Shown here: positions 12,505-13,607 of the stretch, one piece after another
How positions within the stretch are numbered: the first letter of the stretch is position 1
Layout: every line of letters begins with the position of its first letter
NCBI GenBank assembly: GCA_913064925.1
Contig: CAJYBN010000059.1
Location: forward strand, 1 to 13,607
DNA length: 13,607 bases
Origin: an uncultured Peptococcaceae bacterium
Lineage (GTDB): Bacteria > Bacillota > Desulfotomaculia > Desulfotomaculales > Desulfallaceae
Direction of reading: 5' to 3'
Position numbers and translations under genes: made by a program
The notes under the pieces: generated by a model
The model's input: the letters and a program-made list of their open reading frames with translations, nothing else
Databases searched by the model: none
What the model was told of the DNA's origin: nothing

Positions 12505-13545
12505 CTATGTTCTCCTGGCGGGCTCTTTTTTATACGACATCTTTCTATTTTTAGTCATTTTTCTAATATCATCCACAAATGTGTAAGTTACCGGGACCAC
12601 CAGCGGGGTAAGCAGCGTCGAGGTAACCAGACCTCCTATCAAGGCTATGGCCATGCTTTGCCGCAGCTCGCTTCCCGCCGCCAGGGCTAAGGCCGTAGGC
12701 GTTACGCCGGCGATCATGGTCAGTGCCGTCATGGTGATGGGCCGTAACCTGGTGGTGCCGGCTTCAATAAGCGCTTCCCGCAACGACAGCCCGCGTTTCT
12801 GCAGGGTGTTGGTGTAGTCGATGAGCAGGGTGCCGCTCTTGGCGGCCAGCCCGTCCAGCATCACCAGCCCGATGAGGCTCATTAAGTTGAAAGTGTTACC
12901 GGTTAGGTAAAGCGCCCACAGCGCGCCTATCATGCCGCAGGGGAGCGACATCAGGCGCAGTACCGGCGTAAGGAAAGATTCGTACAGAATAGCCAGTATC
13001 ATATAGACCAGCACTACTGACAGTATGAGCACCGCGATGAGATCTCGAAAGGATTCCTCCATGTCCTGGCGGCTGCCAAAATATTCTACGCGGTATCCTT
13101 CGGGCATGTGCAATTCCGCAATCCCGGCGTCAATGTCCGCCGTTACGTCGCCCAGCGGCCTGTCTTTGATGTTGGCGGAAATGGTGATCAGCCTCTGTTT
13201 GTTTTGGTGGTTGATAACGGTAGGCCCCCTGCCCAGTTCGATATCGGCCAGCCGGTGCAGGGGAAAACTTTGGCCCAGGGCGTTACTGACCGCAATTTGC
13301 CTCACGGCGGTAATTTCGCTAAGGTCGGACTGGTCCAACCTCACCCGGATATCCATATCTTCGCCGCGGGCTTCCATTTTGCCTACCACTTCACCTGTTA
13401 CGGCCGCCCGCAGGGTGCGGGCGATTTCCCCTGCGGACAGCCCGCAGTCGGCGGCCCTTTCCCGGTTCAGCCGTACCTGAACCTCGGGTTCCCCGGCGGG
13501 CTTCCATGTTGAGCGCACGTCGACCGCCCCAGGCGTGTTTTTCAC
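12505..13545 (-). CDS. RND efflux permease, C-terminal third only (5'-truncated)
   Basis: The frame gives 346 residues that match the last third of HAE1/AcrB-type permeases (about 1,000-1,050 residues), which export drugs or lipophilic compounds using the proton gradient. Residues 1-145 are the second porter segment (G-A-V-D-V near the start, E-V-Q-V-R-L-N-R-E-R-A). After about 165 come five membrane segments with L-Y-E-S-F and L-M-S-L-I-G-L-V-M-L, then R-L-R-P-I-T-M-T-A-L-T and the final A-L-I-G-G-L-V. Homology continues upstream of GTG for five codons to a TAA at 13563-13561. The proton-relay acids of TM4 and the first porter half are missing, so it cannot pump as it stands. AGGAAG before the GTG could still allow translation. 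Confidence is in the family, not in activity. Confidence 0.85.
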   Translation of the reverse strand: MKNTPGAVDVRSTWKPAGEPEVQVRLNRERAADCGLSAGEIARTLRAAVTGEVVGKMEARGEDMDIRVRLDQSDLSEITAVRQIAVSNALGQSFPLHRLADIELGRGPTVINHQNKQRLITISANIKDRPLGDVTADIDAGIAELHMPEGYRVEYFGSRQDMEESFRDLIAVLILSVVLVYMILAILYESFLTPVLRLMSLPCGMIGALWALYLTGNTFNLMSLIGLVMLDGLAAKSGTLLIDYTNTLQKRGLSLREALIEAGTTRLRPITMTALTMIAGVTPTALALAAGSELRQSMAIALIGGLVTSTLLTPLVVPVTYTFVDDIRKMTKNRKMSYKKEPARRT

Positions 13546-13566
13546 GATTTCTTCCTGACTTTATCA

Positions 13567-13583
13567 GTTCACCTAACGTGAAC
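13567..13583. repeat. Inverted repeat at the break of the RND gene
   Basis: GTTCAC-CTAAC-GTGAAC lies 6 bases beyond the stop that ends RND homology. It could be the end of an inserted element or chance. The remaining bases to 13607 show no recognisable gene. Confidence 0.45.
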
Positions 13584-13607
13584 CCGCATTAAACCTGGAA
13601 ATAAAAA

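Noticed and set aside
13567..13583. Integron attC-like site (GTTAGGT / ACCTAAC match the core patterns).
   Set aside because: Only one simple 17-base dyad is visible; no second core pair, no integrase and no cassette layout.

Overview
The window looks like chromosomal DNA from an anaerobic, endospore-forming Gram-positive bacterium of the Desulfotomaculum/Pelotomaculum kind (Peptococcaceae and relatives). The evidence is a SpoVT sporulation regulator, a CotF-like spore-coat protein, strong AGGAGG ribosome sites, frequent TTG/GTG starts, a diheme menaquinone-type succinate dehydrogenase/fumarate reductase operon, and a YedE/TusA pair linked to selenium or sulfur handling. The genus assignment is an inference from gene content.

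Layout. 1-21: start of a minus-strand gene that runs off the left edge. 194-466: small DUF4405-type membrane protein (+). 594-1661: azlC-azlD amino-acid exporter pair (-), preceded by the remains of an HD-GYP gene (1664-2050). 2148-2819: CotF-like coat protein (-) with its own terminator. 3034-6243: frdC-frdA-frdB operon (-; cytochrome b, flavoprotein, iron-sulfur protein) with overlapping genes and a terminator. 6271-6806: long intergenic region with a strong plus-strand promoter closed about 20 bases later by a terminator, then a probable spoVT promoter. 6807-7340: spoVT. 7531-7815: MoaD/ThiS-like protein behind a structured leader. 7880-8285: tandem array of hairpins with a period of about 41 bases and no credible protein. 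8331-8603: zinc-ribbon protein (-). 8718-9302: uracil-DNA glycosylase. 9579-10857: yedE-tusA. 11003-11298: internally deleted cfa remnant behind an intact promoter. 11313-11724: frameshifted membrane-protein gene (-). 11842-12261: MaoC-type hydratase. 12302-12472: 56-residue membrane protein (-), downstream of 12505-13545, the C-terminal third of an RND efflux permease.

How the genes work together. FrdCAB would couple succinate/fumarate chemistry to menaquinone in the membrane. YedE and the TusA-like protein probably move and carry a selenium or sulfur species. AzlCD exports amino acids. The rest are single genes. The right half and the azlC upstream region hold several broken genes (HD-GYP, cfa, the membrane-protein gene, the RND permease), and several short perfect tandem duplications are scattered through the spacers, so the window shows ongoing decay.

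The most unusual object is the array at 7880-8285. About ten degenerate units alternate two conserved connectors with variable arms. The arm sequences change from unit to unit but stay complementary. The period is not a multiple of three, which argues for a structured RNA or DNA element rather than a repeat protein. I do not recognise it as a known family.
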